This document shows, in pieces, positions 25,930 through 35,083 of a stretch of 64,000 nt of DNA (within the stretch, counting starts at the first letter, position 1; every line of letters starts with the position of its first letter). Source of the stretch: Cellvibrio sp. 79. Its GTDB lineage: Bacteria; Pseudomonadota; Gammaproteobacteria; Pseudomonadales; Cellvibrionaceae. Below the pieces are notes generated by a model that worked only from the letters and a program-made list of their open reading frames with translations, made no database searches and was not told the DNA's origin. The stretch lies in assembly GCA_003056245.1 (NCBI GenBank), contig MVDH01000001.1, forward strand, positions 2,165,757 to 2,229,756. Reading direction: 5' to 3'. Made by a program: the position numbers and the translations under genes.

Positions 25930-28644
25930 TCACGGCAATGCGATGATTGATACTGATCCAACAGGATCGTAGGAATAGTCATCTTTCGCTTCGCCTTCAT
26001 CCGCTGTCAGGATAAATTTTCCATCGGGCGAGAACGTCAGCATATCGGGCAATGCACCTACTTTTGCAATACCTAACAACGCATAAGTGGAGGTATCAAA
26101 CACCACCACCGTGCCTTGCTGGGTTTTATCAGCCGCTTGCAACGCACCCGCGATTTTTCCATTCTTAACCGCAACACTATTAATACCGCCACCATAAGGA
26201 CTTAGATCAATTGTAGTAAGCAGCGATAGCTTGGTTGGATCAGCAAGATTCAACACTTCAATGCGTGAATTTTTCAACAAGGTGCCGTTGTTCAATACAA
26301 ACAAGCGTTTAGTCAGCGGATCATAAGCACTGATTTCAGCGGCCGCCGCTCCACCCTCCAACACTAGGCGCGATGCAAAACTGAATACGCCATTCACATC
26401 ACTTTGATAAACAGTTACGTTGCCACTGTCTTCATTTGAAACAATGAGCAATGGATTTCCATTCGGGCTATCTGCTGCGCTGACAAACAAAATGCCTTCG
26501 GGTGCATCATCGCCAGTTGTTTTCAGGAATTGTTTGAAAGCGATATTGCTCAGGTCAGTGATATCGTAAACCGCTACCGCATCAGCACGCTCAAGGCCGA
26601 CAAACACAAAACGCTTCGAACCAATCGTACCGATAGTCAGGTTTTCCGGTTCAACGCCTTTGGCATCGCTGCGATCATCCGGATAAGCGCCAGCAATATT
26701 CGCTTGTACTTCCAGATCTTTACCACTGTCATAAACTTGTTCGCCAGTAGTGCCATTCCAGATACTGAATGAACGCGCACCAAAACTCAGCAATTCACTG
26801 TAAAGCGTTTCAGCAGTTGATGATTGGCCAAATTGTGTTACGATTAAACGGCCCAATTTTGCATCTTTCTTTAAATCAACGGCATTCGGGAAATCCGATT
26901 CATCCAGCGTCAACTCCGATACTTTTACACCTTCCTTAAAGTTAGTGTAATAATCACGTACATCACCTTCATTAGCAGTGATGACATAATCCATTCCACC
27001 TTCATTAAAGGTAGCAATGCCATCCGGTTGATACATGCCAAATACTTTTGGATAGTTGGCAAATTCAACTTTATTGTTGTCTTTATCGCTCGGATCAATT
27101 TCATTACCTGCTGCGCCGAAATCTTTAAAGCCCAATGGAAAAATGTTGGTGATCGCCGGAGTACCATCAAGATTAATGCGCGCAATACCGTTATTTTCTT
27201 GCAAGGTTACCCATGCTGTTTTTGAATCCGCCGCAACAGCAATATATTCAGGTTCAACATCTTTCGCCAAATCAGCATTCAAACCAAAGACGCGGAAACC
27301 ACCGGCTTCCAATGTTGTTTCATCATTATTAAACGGTGAGAAATTCAAAGTAGTCACTGTCAAATTCAATGATGGAGTCATAAAGTTTTTCAAACCGGGC
27401 GATGCATACAATTGCGGGCTGGTGCCAGCACCTAAATCAATCCAGTTACCGCCATCAGGCAAACGCCCAAATGCATTTACATGGAAATCGCCATAACTGA
27501 TTTTGTCGTGTTGCGCACCTTTGTATAACAAGGTGATGGTTTCTTTTTTACCAATACCAAATGTAGTCGCCGTGTTCAAAAGAGCGTTGGCCGGAGCATT
27601 TGCTGGTAGGGTTGAGTTAGCTGTCTGGTCAGTCAACAATATAATGTGGCCGTGACCAGGAATTTTTGTACCGCCGGGGATTGGCATACCAGGGTTTTCA
27701 TTATCACTAACGGACCATTCACCCGCAGCAAACTCATATGGCTGCGCATTTTTGTTATAAATTTCTACGTAATCAAATTTAATATCGTTGCGGCCACTGG
27801 ACACAATTTCGTTAATCACAATGTCACTCGGGCCCGCAGGCGCAACAACATCCGGCAATTTATTGCTTGTACCCGGCGTTGCCACCAGCGATTCAGTTTG
27901 AACGTGCCACTCACCGCCATCAGGCAAACGGCCGAAAGTATTTACATGCGTGCCATCACTCCATTTTTTCTGTTCGAGGATTGCACCCTTATACACCAGC
28001 ACAGCAGTATCGCCCTTGCCTAAACCAAATTCATTGGCACCGCCAATCAAAGTGGAAGCAGGCGCGCCGAAAGGCACAGCAGTTTGATCAACCGCCACCA
28101 ACAAAAATCCTTTCGCAGGCACTACAGTTCCGCCAGGAATTGCAATACCCGGCACTTTATCGTTTTCAAAACCTTTTATATCGTTAACAGCCCACTCACC
28201 GGCAACAAAAGTGTAATCGGAATCGCCTGCGTTAAAGAGTTCGATGTAGTCGTAACCACCGCCATCCGAACGCATTTCATTTAATACAATTTGCGGCGCT
28301 GCAACAGAGGATGAAGACAAAGAAGATGACGAAACAGAAGAAGATACAATCGATGATGATATCGACAAGGAAACACTGGATGGAGCAACACTGGAAGGCA
28401 CGGAACTGGATAGCGAAGAACTGGAAGAACTAAATGGTGCCGGGCTTGACGATATCGAACTTGAAGAGACTGAACTCGATAGCGAGCTGCTGCTCACCGC
28501 CGCGCTGGATACAGAGCTTACCGTTGATGACGACAATGCACTGGATGATGAACTGGATTTATTACCGTCACCACCGCACGCAACCAAAGTCAACGTAAGC
28601 GCAGTCAGCGTCGCCAACTGGGGTAATTGCTGGAGGATTTTCAT
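25930..28644 (-). CDS. Lipoprotein with two lamin-tail domains and a beta-propeller
   Basis: About 904 residues. The ATG at 28644 has GGGAG upstream. A lipobox (TLVAC) is followed by a long polyserine linker (about residues 30-115). Two lamin-tail-domain (LTD) repeats follow, marked by IVLNEMRSDGG or IVINEIVSSGR, then IELFNAGD or VEIYNKNAQPY. The C-terminal 470 residues are a choice-of-anchor-I, esterase-like propeller with VEPEYIAV, EGDVRDY, KGVEPENLTIG and LTADEGEAKDDYSYDPVGSVSI. Such proteins are surface-exposed and often act with extracellular nucleases or phosphatases. The polyserine linker is typical of Cellvibrio-type secreted proteins. Confidence 0.85.
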   Translation of the reverse strand: MKILQQLPQLATLTALTLTLVACGGDGNKSSSSSSALSSSTVSSVSSAAVSSSSLSSSVSSSSISSSPAPFSSSSSSLSSSVPSSVAPSSVSLSISSSIVSSSVSSSSLSSSSVAAPQIVLNEMRSDGGGYDYIELFNAGDSDYTFVAGEWAVNDIKGFENDKVPGIAIPGGTVVPAKGFLLVAVDQTAVPFGAPASTLIGGANEFGLGKGDTAVLVYKGAILEQKKWSDGTHVNTFGRLPDGGEWHVQTESLVATPGTSNKLPDVVAPAGPSDIVINEIVSSGRNDIKFDYVEIYNKNAQPYEFAAGEWSVSDNENPGMPIPGGTKIPGHGHIILLTDQTANSTLPANAPANALLNTATTFGIGKKETITLLYKGAQHDKISYGDFHVNAFGRLPDGGNWIDLGAGTSPQLYASPGLKNFMTPSLNLTVTTLNFSPFNNDETTLEAGGFRVFGLNADLAKDVEPEYIAVAADSKTAWVTLQENNGIARINLDGTPAITNIFPLGFKDFGAAGNEIDPSDKDNNKVEFANYPKVFGMYQPDGIATFNEGGMDYVITANEGDVRDYYTNFKEGVKVSELTLDESDFPNAVDLKKDAKLGRLIVTQFGQSSTAETLYSELLSFGARSFSIWNGTTGEQVYDSGKDLEVQANIAGAYPDDRSDAKGVEPENLTIGTIGSKRFVFVGLERADAVAVYDITDLSNIAFKQFLKTTGDDAPEGILFVSAADSPNGNPLLIVSNEDSGNVTVYQSDVNGVFSFASRLVLEGGAAAAEISAYDPLTKRLFVLNNGTLLKNSRIEVLNLADPTKLSLLTTIDLSPYGGGINSVAVKNGKIAGALQAADKTQQGTVVVFDTSTYALLGIAKVGALPDMLTFSPDGKFILTADEGEAKDDYSYDPVGSVSIIALP

Positions 28645-28931
28645 TAGTACTCCCGTCATAAAAGAATAAAAGCCAGTGCCGGTTAACCCGCCTGACTAAT
28701 GATGAATAAAGTTTTCGGCGACAAGGCTAACTAGCTTTTATGACAGAAATGCAACAGTCTAATTACAGCTACATTACAAAGGATGGAGTTTTATGTTAAC
28801 AATATAAGACAAAACACTCCAACGACGTTTTTTTGAAATGGACACGCTGATTCCTCCAAACTCTGCAACCACGCAATACAAAAATTCTGCAGGGTGAATC
28901 AAATACGCAAAAGTTAAGTCATGATTGTCAC
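28645..28931. other. Intergenic region upstream of the LTD lipoprotein gene
   Basis: AT-rich with no gene. It must hold the promoter for the lipoprotein gene. No palindrome or repeat stands out. Confidence 0.4.
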
Positions 28932-29615
28932 TTATTTTTCATGCAATTTATATTTCCTAGGGTCATCAATTACTTTTCGTGTAAATTGATTTAGTCTATC
29001 TTGCAATTTGTTCACCACTTCAATTTTGACAAATTTAACTAATTCGTAGGTTCTTTGTACAAAATCAGAGTCAGGGAAAGAAAAACATGTATGAAGAACT
29101 ACATTAAGCTTATGTATTCCAGGGGGAGGATTGGGATCTAATACAGCATACGGTTTAGCAAATTCAAACCGATTAATCCCCGCATGAGCTATATATGAAT
29201 CTCGAATATCTCTGATTTCACAATGATGGTGCAACATTAGTTCGTCTTTAGAGTTAGAAAATATCTCTTTGCACTCGAGTTTTACTCGACGACCTTTTGC
29301 TTGGTTGAATGATTTCATATAAGAAATCACTGCAGAATCGAAAAGGGATTTCAAAATCATACTATCAATATCTCTTCGATCCAGTATCCAACTCTTTTTA
29401 ATCTTCATCCTATCTAGGCATTCTTTCAGTTGGACCTCCGAAAATTCGAGATCTTTTACAATAAGCTGCCATCTTGCAAGTTGATTGGCTTCTTCTTCAT
29501 CAATAGCTTTAAAGGCAGCAGAAACAGAGTTTACTAAGCAACTTTCAGCATAATATTTCCCACCCCCCATCTTTATTGAAAAAACTATTTGATCTCCATC
29601 TTTTTCAATTTTCAA
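28932..29615 (-). CDS. AT-rich orphan protein with HEPN-like RxxxxxxH segment
   Basis: A 227-residue soluble protein, notably more AT-rich than its neighbours. No ATG fits; the start is TTG 29615 with GGAGG 8 nt upstream. Most of it is helical. Near residue 140 it has HHHCEIRDIRDSYIAHAG, which resembles the R-x4-6-H active region of HEPN-fold ribonucleases, where the Arg and His face the RNA. The rest of the family is not recognisable by eye. It is a singleton between the LTD lipoprotein and the GntR gene, and looks like acquired DNA. HEPN assignment is inference. Confidence 0.5.
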   Translation of the reverse strand: MKIEKDGDQIVFSIKMGGGKYYAESCLVNSVSAAFKAIDEEEANQLARWQLIVKDLEFSEVQLKECLDRMKIKKSWILDRRDIDSMILKSLFDSAVISYMKSFNQAKGRRVKLECKEIFSNSKDELMLHHHCEIRDIRDSYIAHAGINRFEFAKPYAVLDPNPPPGIHKLNVVLHTCFSFPDSDFVQRTYELVKFVKIEVVNKLQDRLNQFTRKVIDDPRKYKLHEK

Positions 29616-29677
29616 ATTTTTGACCTCCAGATCGATTTAACTCGGAAAAAGCTTAACAGCACTAAAAAAACCAGACT

Positions 29678-29717
29678 AGTGATTAAATTTAAACACCATA
29701 GTGATCAAATTTAAACA
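29678..29717. repeat. Tandem 19-bp direct repeat, 21-bp period
   Basis: Two copies of agtgat(t/c)aaatttaaacac, at 29678-29696 and 29699-29717, differ at one base and are 21 bp apart, so they lie on the same face of the DNA helix. They sit in the divergent intergenic region between the 28932-29615 gene and the GntR gene. They could be paired regulator sites. No translated frame crosses them. Confidence 0.6.
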
Positions 29718-29790
29718 CTTTAATATGGTTATATCGTTATAAAACAAAATTATTTTAAAAGATAGCTCGGACATATTTATACTCGCCGCC

Positions 29791-29806
29791 ACTTGTCATA
29801 ACAAGT
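29791..29806. promoter_or_regulatory. Candidate GntR/HutC operator
   Basis: Perfect palindrome ACTTGT-CATA-ACAAGT. HutC-subfamily GntR regulators bind GTnTAnAC-like palindromes within 16-20 bp, and the next gene is such a regulator, starting 60-80 bp downstream. A further half-site, aacaag, follows at 29810. Autoregulation is the simplest reading; this is inferred. Confidence 0.6.
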
Positions 29807-29867
29807 AGTAACAAGCGTAAAAATTTAAAGCCGCTAGTTAATGGCTTTATCAATAGCTGAGTATTCA

Positions 29868-30635
29868 ATGAATAAAAATATTTCACCATTAATTCCCTTT
29901 GCGCCGGTTCCGCTTTACAACCAGCTGAAAGAATTATTGCGCGCACAAATTCTGGATGGCACCTACCCTGCCGAAAGCCGCATGCCATCGGAAAGCGAAT
30001 TGGGTGATCAATTCCAGGTCAGCCGCATCACTGTGCGCCAGGCATTGGGTGATCTGCAAAAAGAAGGTTTGATTTTCAAAATCCACGGTAAAGGAACCTT
30101 TGTTGCCAAACCAAAAGCATTTCAAAACGTCAGCACCTTGCAAGGTCTCGCTGAATCCCTGGCGCAATTGGGCCATGAAGTTATCAACCAATTGTTGAGT
30201 GTGAATTTTATTGCTGCGGATGCTCGTATTGCAGAACGCTTGCAACTCAACGAAGGCGATAAGGTCGCGGAAATAAAACGTGTGCGACTTATTAACCGCG
30301 AGCCGGTTTCGCTGGAAATATCCTATGTGCCGCCTGATATCGGCGAAAAGTTGCAAAAAGCCGATCTGATTACGCGCGATATTTTCCTGATTATCGAAAA
30401 TGATTTGCAACTCAACCTTGGCCACGCAGATCTAGCGATTGATGCAGTGCTGGCTGATAGCGAATTAACCAAAGCACTGAATGTTGAAGAAGGTGCGCCC
30501 ATTATGCGCATCGAGCGATTAACACACACTGCCACTGGCAAGCCCATTGATTTTGAATTCCTTTATTACCGTGGCGATGCGTTCCAATACCGTTTCCGTA
30601 TTGATCGCCAACGCGCTAGCAGCCAAAAATTTTAA
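29868..30635 (+). CDS. GntR-family regulator, HutC subfamily
   Basis: About 255 residues from the ATG at 29868 (in-frame ATG at 29841 also possible; neither has a strong ribosome site). An N-terminal winged helix carries PLYNQLKELLRAQILDG, then MPSESELGDQFQVSRITVRQALGDLQKEGLI and HGKGTFVA. The C-terminal UTRA ligand-binding domain contains ERLQLNEGDKVAEIKRVRLIN and EISYVPPDI. UTRA domains sense small molecules, often metabolites of the pathway they control. The flavoprotein gene starts 16 bp after the stop, so this regulator likely controls the adjacent redox-importer cluster. Confidence 0.92.
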   Translation: MNKNISPLIPFAPVPLYNQLKELLRAQILDGTYPAESRMPSESELGDQFQVSRITVRQALGDLQKEGLIFKIHGKGTFVAKPKAFQNVSTLQGLAESLAQLGHEVINQLLSVNFIAADARIAERLQLNEGDKVAEIKRVRLINREPVSLEISYVPPDIGEKLQKADLITRDIFLIIENDLQLNLGHADLAIDAVLADSELTKALNVEEGAPIMRIERLTHTATGKPIDFEFLYYRGDAFQYRFRIDRQRASSQKF

Positions 30636-30651
30636 CCGGAGGCCAATTCCA

Positions 30652-32430
30652 ATGACGGGCGAAAAAACACCAATCACCTGGGAAAATTTCAACAGTATCG
30701 ATAATGTGAAACACATCGAACAGGAATACGACATTGTAGTTGTCGGCGGCGGTACTGCCGGCCCAATGGCCGCAATCAAAGCCAAGGAAAAAAATCCGGC
30801 ATTAAAAATTTTATTGCTCGACAAAGCTAACGTAAAACGTTCCGGTGCTATCAGCATGGGCATGGATGGTTTAAATAATGCGGTCATTCCCGGCCACGCC
30901 ACACCGGAGCAATACACCAAAGAAATCACTATCGCCAATGATGGCGTGGTAAACCAGGCAGCGGTGTATGCGTATGCAAAAAACAGTTTCGCCACCATCG
31001 AACAACTGGATCGCTGGGGGGTGAAATTTGAAAAAGATGAGACCGGTGATTACGCCGTAAAAAAAGTGCATCACATGGGCTCCTATGTATTGCCTATGCC
31101 GGAAGGTCACGACATTAAAAAAGTGCTGTATCGCCAATTAAAGCGCGCAAAAATTTCCATTACCAGTCGCATCGTTAGCACACGTTTGTTAACTGATGCA
31201 GAAGGCGCCGTGAATGGTGTTTTAGGGTTTGATTGTCGCACCGCAGACTTCCATGTTATTCGTGCAAAAGCCGTGATTTTATGCTGCGGCGCCGCAGGTC
31301 GTTTGGGTTTACCGGCTTCCGGTTATTTGATGGGCACTTATGAAAATCCGACCAATGCTGGTGATGGTTATGCGATGGCCTATCACGCCGGTGCGGAATT
31401 AGCGAACCTGGAATGTTTTCAAATCAATCCATTAATTAAGGATTACAACGGCCCGGCGTGTGCGTACGTTACTGGTCCGCTCGGTGGTTACACCGCTAAC
31501 AATAAAGGTGAACGCTTTATTGAATGCGATTACTGGAGCGGGCAAATGATGTGGGAGTTTTACCAGGAACTGGAAGGTGGTAATGGTCCGGTATTTTTAA
31601 AACTGGATCACCTTGCCGAGGAAACTATCCAGAATATTGAAACTATTTTGCACAGCAATGAACGCCCCAGCCGTGGTCAATTCCATGCCAATCGCGGTAC
31701 CGATTACCGTGAAAAAATGGTGGAAATGCATATCTCTGAAATCGGTTTTTGCTCCGGCCACAGTGCTTCAGGTGTATGGGTAAATGAACACGCAGAAACA
31801 TCGGTGAAAGGTTTGTATTCGGCTGGCGATATGGCAGCTGTGCCGCATAACTATATGTTGGGTGCGTTTACCTACGGTTGGTTTGCTGGTGTAAACGCAG
31901 CAGATTATGTAGCGGAACGTGCACACAGTTTTTTAAATGCAGAACAAATTGCTAACGAAAAACAACGCGTTTATGCCCCGTTGTTGCGCGCGGATGGATT
32001 ACCGCCAGCACAAGTTGAATACAAATTACGCCGCTTTGTGAACGATTATTTACAACCGCCCAAAGTCACTAAAAAAATGGAAATCGGTTTGGAACGCTTT
32101 GCGATGATCGAACAGGATATCGAACAAATCAAAGCTAATAACCCGCACGAATTAATGCGCGCGATGGAAGTAAGTGTGATCCGCGATTGTGCCGAAATGG
32201 CTGCACGCGCGTCCCTGTTTCGTAAAGAAAGCCGCTGGGGTTTGTATCACTACCGAGTGGATTACCCCAAGCGCAATGACAATGAATGGTTTTATCACTG
32301 TCACTTAAAGAAAGATGCACAGGGCAATATGTTCAGTTTCAAACGCGATGTAGAACCTTACTTGATTCATTTAAATGCGCAAGAAGAAATTGCCTATCAG
32401 GGCTTGCGTTTAAAAGTTGCCAATAGCTAG
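30652..32430 (+). CDS. FAD-dependent reductase subunit, AprA/FrdA-like
   Basis: A 592-residue flavoprotein. The start ATG at 30652 has GGAGG upstream (the frame extends to 30547, inside the GntR gene). The FAD-binding Rossmann motif is DIVVVGGGTAGPMAA. The C-terminal GVWVNEHAETSVKGLYSAGDMA completes the FAD fold of the fumarate reductase/succinate dehydrogenase/adenylylsulfate reductase family. A small two-cluster ferredoxin follows 10 bp later, as in adenylylsulfate reductase (AprA with AprB). However, the gene order with a NitT/TauT-type ABC importer argues for a reductase or dehydrogenase on an imported compound. The true substrate is unknown. Confidence 0.85.
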   Translation: MTGEKTPITWENFNSIDNVKHIEQEYDIVVVGGGTAGPMAAIKAKEKNPALKILLLDKANVKRSGAISMGMDGLNNAVIPGHATPEQYTKEITIANDGVVNQAAVYAYAKNSFATIEQLDRWGVKFEKDETGDYAVKKVHHMGSYVLPMPEGHDIKKVLYRQLKRAKISITSRIVSTRLLTDAEGAVNGVLGFDCRTADFHVIRAKAVILCCGAAGRLGLPASGYLMGTYENPTNAGDGYAMAYHAGAELANLECFQINPLIKDYNGPACAYVTGPLGGYTANNKGERFIECDYWSGQMMWEFYQELEGGNGPVFLKLDHLAEETIQNIETILHSNERPSRGQFHANRGTDYREKMVEMHISEIGFCSGHSASGVWVNEHAETSVKGLYSAGDMAAVPHNYMLGAFTYGWFAGVNAADYVAERAHSFLNAEQIANEKQRVYAPLLRADGLPPAQVEYKLRRFVNDYLQPPKVTKKMEIGLERFAMIEQDIEQIKANNPHELMRAMEVSVIRDCAEMAARASLFRKESRWGLYHYRVDYPKRNDNEWFYHCHLKKDAQGNMFSFKRDVEPYLIHLNAQEEIAYQGLRLKVANS

Positions 32431-32440
32431 GAGACATTTC

Positions 32441-32686
32441 ATGGCCCAGCAACAACAAAGTATTTTTTTTCGCAGCAATGCACCGGTGACTGTCGATGAA
32501 GAAAAATGTATTGCCCATAAAGGCTGCACCGTGTGCGTGGAAGTTTGCCCGATGGACTTATTAGCGATTCATCCGGAAACCAACAAAGCCTTTATGCAAT
32601 TTGATGAATGTTGGTATTGCATGCCCTGCGAAACGGATTGCCCGACTGGCGCAGTAAAAGTGGAGATTCCTTACTTACTGCGTTGA
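32441..32686 (+). CDS. Ferredoxin with two [4Fe-4S] sites, AprB-like
   Basis: An 81-residue protein. The ATG at 32441 has GGAGA upstream. The first cluster set is CIAHKGCTVCVEVCP (C-x5-C-x2-C-x3-CP), the second is CWYCMPCETDCP (C-x2-C-x2-C-x3-CP). This two-site layout and the DECWYC segment resemble the beta subunit of adenylylsulfate reductase. It would pass electrons to or from the flavoprotein encoded directly upstream. Only 10 bp separate the two genes. Confidence 0.9.
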   Translation: MAQQQQSIFFRSNAPVTVDEEKCIAHKGCTVCVEVCPMDLLAIHPETNKAFMQFDECWYCMPCETDCPTGAVKVEIPYLLR

Positions 32687-32831
32687 GTTGAATTGGATTA
32701 ATAAAGAGCTACCTGATTCGCCATCAGATGCCCATGATTCTTAAATACCTCTCGTTGCCTACCTTTACCCAAGGAGCAAACGATCCCACAAGAACTACGG
32801 ATAAGTCCGGAACAGTGAAGAGGAAATAAAA

Positions 32832-34265
32832 ATGCGTTTTACCACCCGTTTAGCCCTGACCTTATCGCTGGTATTAACCAGTGTAGCTGCCCATGCTGAA
32901 ACTATTCGCATTGCCATAGGCACGCAAGACACCACTATTAATTGCGCCACCGGTGGTTTATTAATTCGCGAATTAAAGTTGCTGGAAAAATATTTACCTA
33001 AAGATGGTAAGTACAAAGATGCCCAATATGAAATTGAATGGAAAAATTTTACCAGCGGTGCACCACTGACCAACGAAATGGTTGCCGGTAAATTGGACTT
33101 TGGTGCGATGGCTGACTTCCCCGGATCATTTAACGGTGTAGCCCATGAAGCCGCAGGCAAGCGCAGTATTTTTATTAGTGTACTGTCTGGCAGCATTAAA
33201 GGCAGCGGTAACGGCATTGTGGTTCCTGCAGCATCACCGGTGCAATCACTTGCCGAATTAAAAGGCAAAACTATCTCTGTACCTTTTGCTTCTACATCGC
33301 ACGGCATGTTATTGCGTGCAGTGAAAGCGCAAGGCTGGGATCTTGATAAAGATATTCGCATTATCGCGCAAGCACCGGAAATCGCTGGCTCAGCATTAAA
33401 AAGCAATCGCATTGATGCCCATGCCGACTTCGTACCTTTTGCCGAATTATTTCCCAATCGCGGCTTTGCCCGCAAAATTTACGACGGCTCACAAGCGAAT
33501 GCGCCAACCTATCATGGCACATTGGTCGATGAAGCTTATGCAAAAAAATACCCGGAAATTGTAGTAGCTTATTTGCGGGCGGCGATTGAAGCCGATCGCT
33601 TGATCGCCGCTGAACCGGAAAAATACAGCGAGTTAATTGAAAAATTAACGGGCATTGAAGCTGAAGTAAATTATCTATTCCATGGCCCACTCGGCTTGCA
33701 AACCCGCGACTTAACCTGGAAGCCGGAATATCGCCAGGCCACTGCAACAGCGATAGAAACATTAAAACTGTTGAAAAGAACCGATAAAGGTTTGGATGTC
33801 GCCACGTTTATTAACGATAAATATTTGCGTGAAGCCTTTAAACAATCAGGCCGTGATTATGAAACCTCATTAAAAGATTATTCACCACTTGCACTCAATG
33901 CTAAAGATGCAGTCAGTGGAAAAGCAATTACCGATTTCAAACACCTTGCGCAAATCTGGGTGCGCGGTGAGCCGCTGGTACGTCACTACGCGTCATTTCA
34001 AAATGCATTGACCGAACTGCAAAAACTGGAAGAAGCCGGTACCGATATTCGTGCGATTTACGCGCAAGCATCTGACAGCGGCATCAAATTGCTTGCAAAC
34101 CAAGCCTGGTTTGTTCAAAGCAGCAATGGCCAGCTTGATGCATTTTTATTAAAAGAACAAGCTGAAACCTTTGCAAAACAACACGGCGGCAAAGCATTAG
34201 CATTCAGTGCATTGCGAGAACAAGCTCTTAGTGCACTGAATGAGCAATCAACAACATTACGCTGA
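32832..34265 (+). CDS. ABC importer substrate-binding protein, NitT/TauT type
   Basis: A 477-residue exported binding protein. The signal peptide is MRFTTRLALTLSLVLTSVAAHA. The fold has the SsuA/TauA pattern: ETIRIAIGTQDTTINCATGG, then GAMADFPGSFNGVAHEAAG and VQSLAELKGKTISVPFASTSHGMLLRAV. It is longer than the usual 320 residues; the extra C-terminal 130 residues are helical. Members of this type bind alkanesulfonates, taurine, nitrate or thiamine precursors. It lies 145 bp downstream of the ferredoxin gene and 8 bp before the permease gene. Confidence 0.88.
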   Translation: MRFTTRLALTLSLVLTSVAAHAETIRIAIGTQDTTINCATGGLLIRELKLLEKYLPKDGKYKDAQYEIEWKNFTSGAPLTNEMVAGKLDFGAMADFPGSFNGVAHEAAGKRSIFISVLSGSIKGSGNGIVVPAASPVQSLAELKGKTISVPFASTSHGMLLRAVKAQGWDLDKDIRIIAQAPEIAGSALKSNRIDAHADFVPFAELFPNRGFARKIYDGSQANAPTYHGTLVDEAYAKKYPEIVVAYLRAAIEADRLIAAEPEKYSELIEKLTGIEAEVNYLFHGPLGLQTRDLTWKPEYRQATATAIETLKLLKRTDKGLDVATFINDKYLREAFKQSGRDYETSLKDYSPLALNAKDAVSGKAITDFKHLAQIWVRGEPLVRHYASFQNALTELQKLEEAGTDIRAIYAQASDSGIKLLANQAWFVQSSNGQLDAFLLKEQAETFAKQHGGKALAFSALREQALSALNEQSTTLR

Positions 34266-34273
34266 GAAATATT

Positions 34274-35083
34274 ATGGCCAATTTAAAAAGGACCAATGCA
34301 TTGCCCTCTCGCGTAACCACCGCGAGCATGCAATTAGGTTCAGTCGCGGCTTGTGTGTTGGTGTGGCATTTTGCATCCACACTGCGGATCGATCTGGGGG
34401 TTATCACTTTTTCCAACGTGCCCACACCGCAAGCCGTTGTCAGCGCAATCTGGCAATTATTGCAATCCAACGCACTGCTGCCGCATTTAGGCAGCAGCCT
34501 CGCACGCGTATTTAGTGGTTATGTAATGGCAGCGATTGTGGGTGTTACCTTGGGATTGGTAATCGGGCGCTCGCGCAAAGCGGAAAACTGGTTAATGCCG
34601 CCGCTGGAATTGTTGCGCCCTATTCCGGCAGTTGCCTGGATTCCGTTGGCGATATTGATGTTTCCCTCATCAGAAGCATCGATGATTTTTATTACCTTTA
34701 CCGGTGCCTTGTTTCCAATTTTATTAAATACGATCCACGGTGTTGAAGCAGTTGATCCACGGTTGATCGCATCATCGCGCAGCCTCGGTGCATCGCCCCG
34801 CGCGATTTTGCGTGAAGTGGTTTTGCCCGGCGCGTTGCCGAGTATTTTTACCGGGCTATCAATCGGCATGGGAACATCCTGGTTTTGTTTGGTAACGGCA
34901 GAAATGATTTCAGGCCAATGGGGCATTGGTTATTACACATGGTCTTCCTACGTGATTCAAAATTATGCCGATATTGTTGTGGGCATGTTGTTAATCGGAT
35001 TACTCGGCATGGGCAGTAGCTGGTTAATAAAACGAATTGGTGACTGGTTAACGCCCTGGTATCGATTGCAAGGAAAATCATAA
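34274..35083 (+). CDS. ABC importer permease, NitT/TauT type
   Basis: A 269-residue inner-membrane permease with about six helices. The EAA coupling loop is SSRSLGASPRAILREVVLPGALPSIFTGL, the contact for the ATPase. Its TauC/SsuC-like N-terminal part contains VWHFASTLRIDLGVITF. The gene overlaps the ATPase gene by one base (TAATG), so translation is probably coupled. Confidence 0.92.
   Translation: MANLKRTNALPSRVTTASMQLGSVAACVLVWHFASTLRIDLGVITFSNVPTPQAVVSAIWQLLQSNALLPHLGSSLARVFSGYVMAAIVGVTLGLVIGRSRKAENWLMPPLELLRPIPAVAWIPLAILMFPSSEASMIFITFTGALFPILLNTIHGVEAVDPRLIASSRSLGASPRAILREVVLPGALPSIFTGLSIGMGTSWFCLVTAEMISGQWGIGYYTWSSYVIQNYADIVVGMLLIGLLGMGSSWLIKRIGDWLTPWYRLQGKS

Noticed and set aside
28300-28560. 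Minisatellite in the LTD lipoprotein gene
   Set aside because: The repetitive DNA is polyserine coding sequence; the same holds for the linker in the chitinase gene near 37600-37790.
32795-33475. Long minus-strand frame over the binding-protein gene
   Set aside because: Antisense shadow of a well-supported gene; no ribosome site or motif.
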